From: JAEUPI01 sp963814435
Lineage (GTDB): Bacteria > Pseudomonadota > Gammaproteobacteria > Burkholderiales > Burkholderiaceae_C
Length of the DNA stretch: 64,000 bases
NCBI GenBank assembly: GCA_963814435.1
Contig: CAWFCV010000023.1
Location: 62,001 to 126,000, forward strand
Reading direction: 5' to 3'
The translations under genes were made by a program, and so were the position numbers. Positions 1 to 6,333 of this stretch are shown one piece after another. Position 1 is the first letter of the stretch. The number at the start of each line of letters is the position of its first letter. The notes below the pieces were generated by a model, which saw nothing but the letters and a program-made list of their open reading frames with translations, did not search any database and was not told where the DNA came from.

Positions 1-744
1 CGTGGCGAGCGGCTCGCCCTCCATGTAGTCCATCGCCAGGACGCGCGCGGTGGTCAGATCGCGGTGCACGCGCGGCACCACGAGCCGCGGCTCGTCGGCC
101 ACCAGCTGCGCGTAATGCTCGAGGAACGCGGCCTCGGCCAGGTAGTCGGCCTCCTGGCCGAGCTGGCGTGCGGCCTCGGCCGCGATGGCCGACACGTCCA
201 CCTGGTGCGGCAGCAGCTTGAGCAGGTGAAGCAGCGTGGCCAGGTTGTCGACGTCGCTCTTGATCGAGCGCGCCACGCCCGGGTACTGGATCTTCAGCGC
301 AAGGTCGCGCCCGTCGACCGTGCGCACGCGGTGCACCTGGCCGATCGACGCCGCCGCGATCGGCTCATCGTCGAAAGCCTCGAACCGCGCCTGCCAGCCC
401 TTGCCGTATTCGCGGCCGAGCACGCCGCGCAATTGCGCCAGCGGCATCGGCGCCGCCTGCGCTCGCAGCACGGACAGCGCCTGAGCAAACTCCGGCGGCA
501 ACAGATCGGTGCCCTGCAGCGACATCATCTGCCCGAGCTTCATCGCCCCGCCGCGCAGCCGCGCCAGCCGCGCCGCCAGCCGGCGCGCGTTGTCGGCCGA
601 GAGAAACGCGCTCGTGGCCGCGCCCTGGCCCGACGTGATGCGGCGCACGCCCTCGGCCACGCCGCCGAGCGCCAGCTCACCCACCGCCAGCGCCATGCCG
701 GCGAGGCGGCCGATGCGGGTCTGCGGCACGCGCGCGGGTTTCAT
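1..744 (-). CDS. ABC1/AarF (UbiB-like) atypical kinase, C-terminus cut by the window edge
   Basis: The first 248 residues are present and the frame runs off the left edge. The N-terminal part carries the hallmarks of the ABC1/ADCK/UbiB family: a KxGQ-type helix (GGAMKLGQMMS, about residue 66) and the alanine-rich loop that replaces the usual glycine-rich loop (AAASIGQVH). A lysine in the LALKIQYPG strand follows, and then a VHRDLTTARVLAMDYMEG region. Known members bind nucleotides and support coenzyme Q or lipid homeostasis; the true substrate is not established for most bacterial paralogues. The start is the first ATG in frame with the conserved block, and I see no strong ribosome binding site. 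It lies downstream of the TA island on the same strand. It could be a UbiB paralogue rather than UbiB itself. Confidence 0.85.
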   Translation of the reverse strand, partial: MKPARVPQTRIGRLAGMALAVGELALGGVAEGVRRITSGQGAATSAFLSADNARRLAARLARLRGGAMKLGQMMSLQGTDLLPPEFAQALSVLRAQAAPMPLAQLRGVLGREYGKGWQARFEAFDDEPIAAASIGQVHRVRTVDGRDLALKIQYPGVARSIKSDVDNLATLLHLLKLLPHQVDVSAIAAEAARQLGQEADYLAEAAFLEHYAQLVADEPRLVVPRVHRDLTTARVLAMDYMEGEPLAT

Positions 745-786
745 CGGCTGGGCGGGAGGAACAGCGTCTTCATCTTCGAGCTGCGT

Positions 787-1200
787 TCAGGCAGCCAGGA
801 TGCGCTCGGCCAAGGTGCGTGGCGAGTGGATGGTGACGCCAGCGAACGTGCGGCCGTAGCCTGCGCCGAAGTGCGTGCGGTCGCCGGTGACGAGCGCGTC
901 GCAACCCAGCCGAATGGCTGCGGCCAGCACCGGGCGATCCTTTTCCGGCAGCCATGCCAGCTGCGCCGCAGGCTCGGCGCCCGGCGACGTGGCCGCGAGC
1001 CGCAGGTGCACGAGCAGCGCATCGAGCACCTGCAGCGCCTGCGGCCCTTTGGCCACCAGGTTGCGCCGCGCCTCGGCCACCACGTAGGCGTCGGCCCAGG
1101 CCTCGTGACCACGATCGAGCAGCAAGCGCAGCAGAGCCCGGACGGCACCGTCGGACTTGGCGGCGGAGAACAGGATGTTGGCGTCGAGAAACACCTTCAT
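787..1200 (-). CDS. PIN-domain toxin (VapC-like), module 1
   Basis: A 137-residue PIN-fold protein, the usual size for a VapC-like RNase toxin. The acidic quartet that binds Mg2+ can be placed at D6 (in FLDANIL), E43 (VAEARRN), D88 (EKDRP) and D107 (VTGDRTH). Known relatives cleave tRNA or rRNA and are held inactive by a cognate antitoxin. The gene starts 14 nt after an AbrB-type antitoxin gene on the same strand, the normal antitoxin-first order. The cleavage target is not visible from sequence. Confidence 0.85.
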   Translation of the reverse strand: MKVFLDANILFSAAKSDGAVRALLRLLLDRGHEAWADAYVVAEARRNLVAKGPQALQVLDALLVHLRLAATSPGAEPAAQLAWLPEKDRPVLAAAIRLGCDALVTGDRTHFGAGYGRTFAGVTIHSPRTLAERILAA

Positions 1201-1214
1201 CGCTGCGCGACGGG

Positions 1215-1481
1215 TCAGCGCTTGTTAGCCTTCGCCGAGCGACGCGCAGGCGCAGGCTCTTTGGCGAGCAAGCGCGCCAGATCGGCCTCGGCCTCGTCGA
1301 ACTCGCGCTCGCGAGCCGGCGTGTAGATCTCCACCGGCAGCGTGACGGCCGGGCGCAGCAGCAGGCCTTCGGGTGTGGTTTCGGCAATCAACTGGTCATC
1401 GGCTTTCAGGCCGAGCGCCTGGCGCAGCTTGGCCGGCAACGTGACGACGCCGCGGCTGGTGATGGTGACGGTGGCTTTCAT
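1215..1481 (-). CDS. AbrB/SpoVT-type antitoxin, module 1
   Basis: An 88-residue protein. The first 45 residues form an AbrB swapped-hairpin DNA-binding domain with a recognisable SRGVVTLPAKLRQALGL core. A charged tail (EREFDEAEADLARLL) probably binds the toxin, and the C-terminus is basic. It precedes the PIN toxin gene by 14 nt. Antitoxins of this class normally repress their own promoter, and repeated TCTGC elements lie immediately upstream of the ATG. Confidence 0.85.
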   Translation of the reverse strand: MKATVTITSRGVVTLPAKLRQALGLKADDQLIAETTPEGLLLRPAVTLPVEIYTPAREREFDEAEADLARLLAKEPAPARRSAKANKR

Positions 1482-1508
1482 GTCTGCAGATTAGCAGAAA
1501 TGCAGAAT
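1482..1508 (-). promoter_or_regulatory. Candidate operator/promoter of TA module 1
   Basis: Read on the minus strand, three TCTGC-containing half sites follow each other directly before the antitoxin ATG. TCTGCA (1483-1488) and TGCAGA (1501-1506) also form an inverted pair. A GCTAAT hexamer about 8 nt before the ATG could act as a -10 box. This would suit autoregulation, but I infer it from position and symmetry only. Confidence 0.4.
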
Positions 1509-1597
1509 CACAGTGCGTCGGCATGCTCATGGGCCCGCTGGCGGCGGCTGGGCATGCGGAGTGCGCCGCCAGCCAGATCGGCGTTCGCAGCGCCGAT

Positions 1598-2029
1598 TCA
1601 ATCCGCCAACATTTGCTCGCAGAACACGCTGACGCTCAGCATGGCGCACAAGCCCCGCGTGCCCGCGAGCGCCAGCAAGTCACGATCGCCCGACACCCCT
1701 GCGCTGGCCTTGCCTGCGATGGCCAGGTGCACGAACGGCAGGTCAAACGGGTCGCGGCAGGCCGGCGCCGCCGGCGGCGGGCTCGGGATGCGCACCACCT
1801 GCACCCAAGGCAGGTAGTCAGCGAGCAGCTCTTCCTGCTCACCGGCCGACAGCCTGAACTTGGGGTAGCCCAACACGCGCACCAGCTCGGCCACCGTGGC
1901 CGTGCTGGCCAGCGGCGTGAAACGGCCGAGCTGCCAACCCACGCGCACACGCCCGGACGGGCCGCCGCCGAACAGCAGCGCCGACAGCACGACGTTGGTG
2001 TCCAGCACCACGCGCAGCGGTGGCCTCAC
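1598..2029 (-). CDS. PIN-domain toxin of the COG1569 type, module 2
   Basis: A 143-residue PIN protein belonging to the putative toxin-antitoxin PIN family (COG1569/TIGR00305). Acidic residues fall at D10 (VLDTNVVLSA), E48 (VAELVRVL), D93 and D96 (CRDPFDLP) and D115 (SGDRDLL). The CRDPxDxP and SGDRDLL signatures are typical of this subfamily. I chose the GTG start because it overlaps the antitoxin stop as GTGA, implying translational coupling; an upstream ATG in the same frame would extend into the antitoxin gene. Nucleolytic activity is inferred from the family. Confidence 0.83.
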   Translation of the reverse strand: MRPPLRVVLDTNVVLSALLFGGGPSGRVRVGWQLGRFTPLASTATVAELVRVLGYPKFRLSAGEQEELLADYLPWVQVVRIPSPPPAAPACRDPFDLPFVHLAIAGKASAGVSGDRDLLALAGTRGLCAMLSVSVFCEQMLAD

Positions 2030-2343
2030 GACCGGCGAGTGCTCTTCTTCTTGGCAACCGGCTTGGCGCGGCTTCGCGCGGGCCCATAGGCCGCTTGCGG
2101 CTCGGCCGCGCGCGGCGCGGCAACGCCCGCGCGCGCCCAACGCACGGCATCAGCCACATCGCCTTCGCCCAGGCCCAACGCCGCCAGCTTGGCGCGCACC
2201 GCATCGCCGCGCTGGATGCGCACCGGCGTGAGCACGATCTGACCGTCACGCACCTGCACGTCGAAGTACTCGGTTTGGCCGACCGCCTGCACCGCGGCCT
2301 TGGGCAGCGTGAGCTGGTTCTTGGAGGTGAGCTTGGCGAGCAT
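2026..2343 (-). CDS. AbrB-like antitoxin, module 2
   Basis: A 105-residue protein. The N-terminus (MLAKLTSKNQLTLPKAAVQA) is an AbrB-type hairpin, and it is followed by a KLAALGLGEGDVADAVRWAR segment of the kind that contacts PIN toxins. The tail is lysine/arginine-rich (VAKKKSTRRS). Its stop overlaps the GTG of the PIN toxin gene by four bases. The start is the ATG directly before the AbrB core. A short palindrome, AAGGAATCCTT, lies 18-28 nt upstream. Confidence 0.8.
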   Translation of the reverse strand: MLAKLTSKNQLTLPKAAVQAVGQTEYFDVQVRDGQIVLTPVRIQRGDAVRAKLAALGLGEGDVADAVRWARAGVAAPRAAEPQAAYGPARSRAKPVAKKKSTRRS

Positions 2344-2360
2344 GGCGAAACCCAGGAAAC

Positions 2361-2371
2361 AAGGAATCCTT
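2361..2371 (-). promoter_or_regulatory. Short palindrome upstream of antitoxin 2
   Basis: AAGGAATCCTT is an odd-length palindrome in the 74 bp between this antitoxin gene and the end of abiEii. It is a plausible operator half-site for autorepression. Nothing beyond its symmetry and position supports the call. Confidence 0.3.
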
Positions 2372-2417
2372 ACTTTACACCACGGGCGGAGAGCCAGACC
2401 TGCCGGCCGCGAGCTCA

Positions 2418-3284
2418 TCACCCCCCGCGTGCCTGCTCGAGCGCGGGCACCAGGCGCTCGCGAATCGCGTTGACCAGTTCGGCCAGGCCCAGGCCCTGCA
2501 AACGGTTCTTGGTCAGGAAGGCGTGCCATTGCGCTTGGCGGCCCGCGTCAGCCGAGAACGTATCGCTCAATCCAGTGGGCACACCCGGTGGAATCGCGGT
2601 GCGGCGCCGCTCGAAGGTGGACGCGATCGCCTGCACAAGAAGTGCGGCATCCATCGCCTCTTCACGCAGCAGTGCATGCACATCGAAGTAGTCCTTCATG
2701 CGGCTGTTGCGCAGGCCGAGCCAGACCATGGCGTGCACCTTCTCTGCCACCACCGTTTCGCGCGGGTAGGCGCGCAGGCTTGGCGAGGAAGGTCGAGCAG
2801 GCTCGGGTACTCGAGCCACTGCGGCCCCGGCGTCACGGCATCGCCGATGCCGACATCGACCTGGATACGCAATCGCGCCGGACCGAGTCGCGCCTCGAGG
2901 ATCACGCGGCGACCGCCGTACGCATCTTCTTCGCGGATCGGCTGCACGTCGACCGTGTCAGCAAGAAAGGTCATCGCGTCAGGCTCGACCGGGATGCTGC
3001 AGATGTCGCGCACGATCTGCCTCAGCGCGTCGTCAGACAGCTCGCCAAAGCCCAGCAGATCTGCATCGCGCGTGGGCCGCAGTGTTTCGCCGAGCCACAC
3101 CAGAAGAAGCAACGCGCCTTTGAGCACGAAGCGCTCCGCATGCGGCGAGCGCGAAAGGCGATAGAGAAAACGCTCCACCGCGTAGCGCGTGAGCGCGAGA
3201 TTGGGATCGACGCCAATTGTCTTGGCGTGCTGCGCAAGCCGAACCTGCACCGAGTGCGCAAGACCGCTCGCGCGCAGGGTTCAT
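2418..3284 (-). CDS. abiEii: AbiEii nucleotidyltransferase toxin (reading frame broken)
   Basis: This is the toxin of a type IV AbiE system. Members are nucleotidyltransferases that block growth by adding nucleotides to RNA acceptors. The catalytic block is visible as RPTRDADLLGFG (DxD motif), preceded by the conserved LKGALLLLVWLGE segment. The C-terminal part (AEKVHAMVWLGLRNSRMKDYFDVHAL) continues in a different frame from about 2780 to the stop at 2418. A second break near the start explains why the ATG at 3284, which overlaps the abiEi stop as ATGA, is out of frame with the conserved region; the latter is open from a GTG at 3250. Removing single bases restores a normal-length protein, so the breaks may be sequencing errors. 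Confidence 0.8.
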
Positions 3285-3889
3285 GCGGTCAGCGCCTCCA
3301 GATAGGGTTGCATCACCCGCTGCACGCGGCAGATTGCGGCATAGCGGTCGAGTTCGTCCATCGTGAAGCGGCGACGGCGCCATGCCTCGCGCAGCGCCTC
3401 GAGCGCGACGTCGAGACCGATCTTGTTGCGGTACTTGAAGCAGTCCGCCAGCGTCTTGGCCACGCCATACACCTTGACTTGCCGGCCTTCGATGGTGTGG
3501 CTGCCGATACCTTGCGTCAGTGCGGGGCCGGTGAAGCGCACGATGCGCAGCGGCGGATGGGCCAGCGTGGGCCGCCACGCGCGCCGATCGATCGCCATCC
3601 ACACCTCAGAGGGCAGTTGGCTGCCGATGCCGTGCACCTGTAACGCCGACAGCAAGCAGACCACCCCGTGCGGCACAGCGGCTGCGGCAACCGCCAGGCC
3701 GTGGTGCTCGGTGATCGGCCGCTCGGCCAGGCGATACACACCGCGGGCAACGCGTTCGAGTTGGCCCGCAGCCACGAGCCGCGTGAGCAGCTGCCGGTGG
3801 ATTCCCGCGTTGGCAAGGTCGCCCGGCGTCACCCCGCGCGCGCGGCGCGCCAGCTTGAGCGTTTGGTCTCGAGGGGTCGGGACGGCCAT
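3281..3889 (-). CDS. abiEi: AbiEi-type antitoxin/transcriptional repressor
   Basis: A 202-residue protein of the AbiEi_4 type. A winged helix-turn-helix domain occupies roughly residues 1-70 (GVTPGDLANAGIHRQLLTRL, then GVYRLAERP). A C-terminal domain contains HPPLRIVRFTG and GVAKTLADCFKYRNKIG. Homologues repress their own operon and neutralise AbiEii indirectly. It precedes abiEii with a four-base ATGA overlap. A consensus promoter inside nested inverted repeats lies directly upstream, which fits autoregulation. Confidence 0.87.
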   Translation of the reverse strand: MAVPTPRDQTLKLARRARGVTPGDLANAGIHRQLLTRLVAAGQLERVARGVYRLAERPITEHHGLAVAAAAVPHGVVCLLSALQVHGIGSQLPSEVWMAIDRRAWRPTLAHPPLRIVRFTGPALTQGIGSHTIEGRQVKVYGVAKTLADCFKYRNKIGLDVALEALREAWRRRRFTMDELDRYAAICRVQRVMQPYLEALTA

Positions 3890-3935
3890 GTGGCAAATGC
3901 TAGACAGTTATCAACAACTGTCAAGGTTTTGCCAC
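3890..3935 (-). promoter_or_regulatory. abiE promoter embedded in nested inverted repeats
   Basis: Two concentric inverted repeats flank the promoter. The outer arms are GTGGCAAA (3890-3897) and TTTGCCAC (3928-3935). The inner arms are GACAGTT (3903-3909) and AACTGTC (3916-3922). On the minus strand a perfect TTGACA -35 box is followed after 16 nt by TAGCAT (3902-3897). This puts the expected start of transcription within a few bases of the abiEi ATG at 3889. AbiEi repressors are known to bind paired inverted repeats; use of these particular repeats is inference. Confidence 0.6.
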
Positions 3936-4348
3936 ACACCAGAGCTCTCTGCGCCAGACCTATCATCGCCGCAATTCACTGCGCAGACCCGCGTGACAAG
4001 CCAACCTGCCGGGCCACCCCCGACGAGGCCGCCGCCGCCCTGGGCTCGGGGCCCTGCGCCTGCACCACGCCGAGAATTCTGGTCGGCCGTGGCGTCGTAC
4101 AGCCGCTCGACCTCCACGATGTGCTTGCCCTTCACGCCCAGCGCCTTGGCGATGTGCCGGGCCGTGGTGTGCGCGCGCGTCGCGGGGCTGGTAAGCATCA
4201 CGTCGGGCTTGACGCCGCGCTCGGCTAGGCGCTGGCTGATCAGCGCCGCGTCGTGCAGACCGCGCTCGTTCAACGGCCGGTCGCGGTCGGCCTGGGCCGC
4301 GGTGGCCCAGCTCGATTTGGCGTGGCGGACGAGGTAGAGCGTGTTCAT
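3911..4348 (-). pseudogene. sixA: sixA-like histidine phosphatase, 3' end lost
   Basis: The first ~95 codons encode a SixA-type histidine phosphatase: LVRHAKSSW at residues 6-14 carries the RHG-type catalytic Arg8-His9, followed by RDRPLNERG and MLTSPATRAHTTA. After LYDATADQ the frame leaves the family; one extra base there would restore a few more residues (ILGVVQAQGP). Even so, the second catalytic histidine region (GHNP) and the rest of the fold are absent. The open frame then runs through glycine-rich, non-homologous sequence into the abiE promoter. The gene therefore seems cut by arrival of the abiE module, and it is probably inactive. Confidence 0.7.
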
Positions 4349-4379
4349 GGCGGGTCATGGGCCCCGGGGCCGCAGATTA

Positions 4380-4538
4380 CGCGCCTCGCCCAGCGCAAAG
4401 CGGCCCGACAGCCAGCGCGGTCGCCTGCTAAGGCTGGTCTGGATGTCCAGGCCGTGGTCGATCATGTTCACGTAGGTCTGCGCGCGGATCTGCGGTTGCC
4501 CGTCGGCGCCCATGCAGCCGACCACGCCCCACAGCGCT
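4380..4538 (-). pseudogene. Decayed 3'-end fragment of ggt (copy R3)
   Basis: About 160 bp match the interior of the ggt 3' region at roughly 6530-6690, covering the stretch that encodes LWGVVGCMGADGQPQ through LSGRFALGEAR. The fragment begins about ten bases after the hepT stop codon and ends shortly before sixA. It shares with copy R2 an altered sequence (GCTGGTCTGGATGTCCA) not found in the intact gene, so R2 and R3 are closer to each other than to ggt. It has no start and cannot encode an enzyme. Confidence 0.8.
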
Positions 4539-4549
4539 ACGCGCGCTGG

Positions 4550-4894
4550 TCACGGCGCGGCGCGCAACAGCGCGCCCACCTCGGCCAGCAGCACCGGCAC
4601 TTCCTCGTCGATCGTGCTCCAGACCAGGCGGTGATCGATCAGGTCATAGCCGTGAATGAGCAAGTTGCGGAAATCGATGATCCGGCGATGCTTGCTGATG
4701 CGGCCTGCCGTGTCGGGGTCGTGCTGGGCCAGGCGATTCATCGCTTCGCCGATGATTTCGAAGTTGCGCTCGATAGCTTGCCGCAGCAACCGGTCGTGTT
4801 CATAGTCTGCGAGCCCCTTGTCGCGCACGGCCTCGCCAATGAAGGCGGCCGCGTCGCGGATGTCTTCAAGCAGCTTCGGCGCCTTCGGCTGCAT
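4550..4894 (-). CDS. hepT: HepT-like HEPN-domain RNase toxin
   Basis: A 114-residue, all-helical DUF86/HEPN protein. The RX4HXY motif is present as R76-N77, H81 and Y83 (RNLLIHGYD), the catalytic RNase signature of HepT. The partner MntA modifies the motif tyrosine by adding AMP in characterised systems. The gene overlaps the 3' end of mntA by 29 nt, so the two are translated together. The pair sits between two ggt fragments. Confidence 0.87.
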   Translation of the reverse strand: MQPKAPKLLEDIRDAAAFIGEAVRDKGLADYEHDRLLRQAIERNFEIIGEAMNRLAQHDPDTAGRISKHRRIIDFRNLLIHGYDLIDHRLVWSTIDEEVPVLLAEVGALLRAAP

Positions 4895-5189
4895 AGACGA
4901 GCTGCCGCGTCTGGTTGACCGCCGCGATGAAGTAGGGATTCTTCAGGGAGCCGACCGTCACCAGGTCCACGCTGCGGCCATACAGCGCCGCCAGCGACTC
5001 CTTGAGACCGAAGTAGCGATCGAACAGGTGCGCGGGGTCGTCGTCGAACTCCACCAGCAGATCGAGGTCGCTGCGCTGCGCATCGAACGCGCTGGTCGTG
5101 GCGGAGCCGAACACCTCCAGCCTGCGCACACCGTAGCGCCGGCACAGGCTTTGTACCTCTGCGAGATGGGCGTCGAGCACGGTGGACAT
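4866..5189 (-). CDS. mntA: MntA-like minimal nucleotidyltransferase antitoxin
   Basis: A 107-residue nucleotidyltransferase of the MNT family. The signature is GSATTSAFDAQRSDLDLLVEF, with G28-S29 and the metal-binding D41xD43. In characterised pairs MntA adenylylates the HEPN toxin and so neutralises it. It is transcribed ahead of hepT and overlaps it. The start ATG lies 11 nt after a CATAAT hexamer, suggesting a very short leader. Confidence 0.87.
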   Translation of the reverse strand: MSTVLDAHLAEVQSLCRRYGVRRLEVFGSATTSAFDAQRSDLDLLVEFDDDPAHLFDRYFGLKESLAALYGRSVDLVTVGSLKNPYFIAAVNQTRQLVYAAEGAEAA

Positions 5190-5200
5190 GGTGGCTGAAG

Positions 5201-5206
5201 ATTATG
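5201..5206 (-). promoter_or_regulatory. Candidate -10 box of mntA-hepT
   Basis: On the minus strand the hexamer is CATAAT (5 of 6 matches to the consensus), 11 nt upstream of the mntA ATG. No convincing -35 box was found. The same element overlaps the end of the ggt fragment R2, so the module appears to carry its own promoter. Confidence 0.35.
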
Positions 5207-5550
5207 CAGCTAGCGCGGAGTAGCCGATCGCCGCGCCGTCGCTGCGCGGGTCGCTGCCACCGCGGCGCGCGCCGGTGCCTGGATCGATCGTGATGCCGTG
5301 CGCATGCCCGGCCAGCTCGTTCCAGTCGCCCCAGCGGTCGATCACGTGCCCGCGCCGCTCCAGCTCGGCAATGGTCTCGCCCGAAAACCGCGCCTCGATG
5401 TGCAGCGTGTCGCGCGCCTCGCCGAGCGCAAAGCGGCCCGACAGCCAGCGCGGCGCCTGCCAAGGCTGGTCTGGATGTCCAGCCCGTGGTCGATCATGTT
5501 CACGTAGGTCTGCGCGTGGATCTGCGGCTGCCCGTCGGCGCCCATGCGGC
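5202..5550 (-). pseudogene. 3'-end fragment of ggt (copy R2)
   Basis: About 350 bp are homologous to the last ~115 codons of ggt. They read MGADGQPQIHAQTYVNMIDHGLDIQ, then after a frame break APRWLSGRFALGEARDTLHIEARF to DPRSDGAAIGY, with four extra residues before a TAA stop. The nucleotide match to the intact ggt 3' end (6334-6665) is high but clearly not identical. The homology starts two bases after the vapC stop codon, and mntA starts 13 nt beyond its stop. It lacks the N-terminal domain and the catalytic threonine, so it is a non-functional duplicate. Confidence 0.88.
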
Positions 5551-5551
5551 T

Positions 5552-5947
5552 TCAGCGCAACACCGCCATGCCGGCCTTTGCGGCGGACCTGTCGAACGTG
5601 ACCGTGCGCTTGCACCCGGCGCCCACGGCGCACTCGGAAATCAGCGCGTCGGCCAGGTCGGCGCCATCGTCGATGGCGCGGCCGAGCGCGCGCGCCACAG
5701 GGGCACGGTTTTCCACGGCCAGCTGCCTGGAGTCGAGCAAATCGCGCACGGTGTCGTGCAGTTCGGGCGCTGTGGCGCCGTACAGGCGCTTGAGCACCCA
5801 GCAGGTTTCCACCAGCACGATCAAGCCGATGAATCCTGGCTCGCGCTCGCTGAGTTCACGTTCGATCAGCCGCGTGGCACGCGCGGCCTGCGCCGCCTCG
5901 TCCTGCGCGAGGTAGCGCACCAGCACGTTGCTGTCGAGGCCGATCAC
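5552..5947 (-). CDS. vapC: PIN-domain toxin (VapC-like), module 3
   Basis: A 131-residue PIN protein with acidic residues D5 (GLDSNVLVRYL), E47 (VLVETCWVL), D97/D100 (GADLADALI) and D119 (VTFDRSA). The order and spacing match VapC RNases. Its ATG overlaps the antitoxin stop as ATGA. It is flanked on the downstream side by ggt copy R2 and, beyond its antitoxin, on the upstream side by the intact ggt. Confidence 0.87.
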   Translation of the reverse strand: MIGLDSNVLVRYLAQDEAAQAARATRLIERELSEREPGFIGLIVLVETCWVLKRLYGATAPELHDTVRDLLDSRQLAVENRAPVARALGRAIDDGADLADALISECAVGAGCKRTVTFDRSAAKAGMAVLR

Positions 5948-6273
5948 TTCGTGCGCCGCACCTTGGCCGCACGGCCGCGTGCAGCGGCGGCTTTGGCCGG
6001 ACGACCACGGGCAGCGGCACTGGCTGCACCCATGCGCGAAGCGGCCTCGGCCTGCACGGCATCCGCCATGTCATCGAGACTCACCGGCCCCTTGGCTCGG
6101 CCGGCAAACCGGCCGCGCAGGGCTTTGACGTCCTGACGCAGCGCGACCACCTTGTAGCCGCCGGCGTTGTCGGCCACGAAGGCCACGCGGTCGCCAGCTT
6201 GCAAGCCAAGTGTCTGCCGCACCGCCTGCGGCATGGTGATCTGGCCTTTGCTGGTGAGGGTGGCCGTTGCCAA
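5944..6273 (-). CDS. vapB: AbrB-type antitoxin (VapB-like), module 3
   Basis: A 109-residue protein. The AbrB hairpin is TATLTSKGQITMPQAVRQTLGL, followed by ALRQDVKALRGRFAGRAKG and an alanine/lysine/arginine-rich tail. I chose the TTG start at 6273 because a strong AAGGAG ribosome binding site lies 7 nt before it and the AbrB core begins two residues later. A longer ATG-initiated version would include thirteen unconserved residues. The pair overlaps by four bases. Confidence 0.83.
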   Translation of the reverse strand: MATATLTSKGQITMPQAVRQTLGLQAGDRVAFVADNAGGYKVVALRQDVKALRGRFAGRAKGPVSLDDMADAVQAEAASRMGAASAAARGRPAKAAAARGRAAKVRRTK

Positions 6274-6281
6274 AGCACGCT

Positions 6282-6298
6282 CCTTACGTTGGGTAAGG
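6282..6298 (-). promoter_or_regulatory. Inverted repeat covering the vapB ribosome binding site
   Basis: Arms CCTTAC (6282-6287) and GTAAGG (6293-6298) are separated by 5 nt. Read on the minus strand, the arm nearer the gene forms the AAGG of the AAGGAG ribosome binding site. The element could be the antitoxin operator or a hairpin that hides the ribosome binding site. Both are inferences from sequence symmetry. Confidence 0.45.
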
Positions 6299-6333
6299 AA
6301 TGCTAGCCGCACCGGGCAAAGGCGTCAACGCGC

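Noticed and set aside
64..1326. A 420-codon open frame on the plus strand across the ABC1 kinase and vapBC genes
   Set aside because: It is antisense to well-conserved genes and has arginine/histidine-rich composition typical of the reverse of GC-rich coding DNA.
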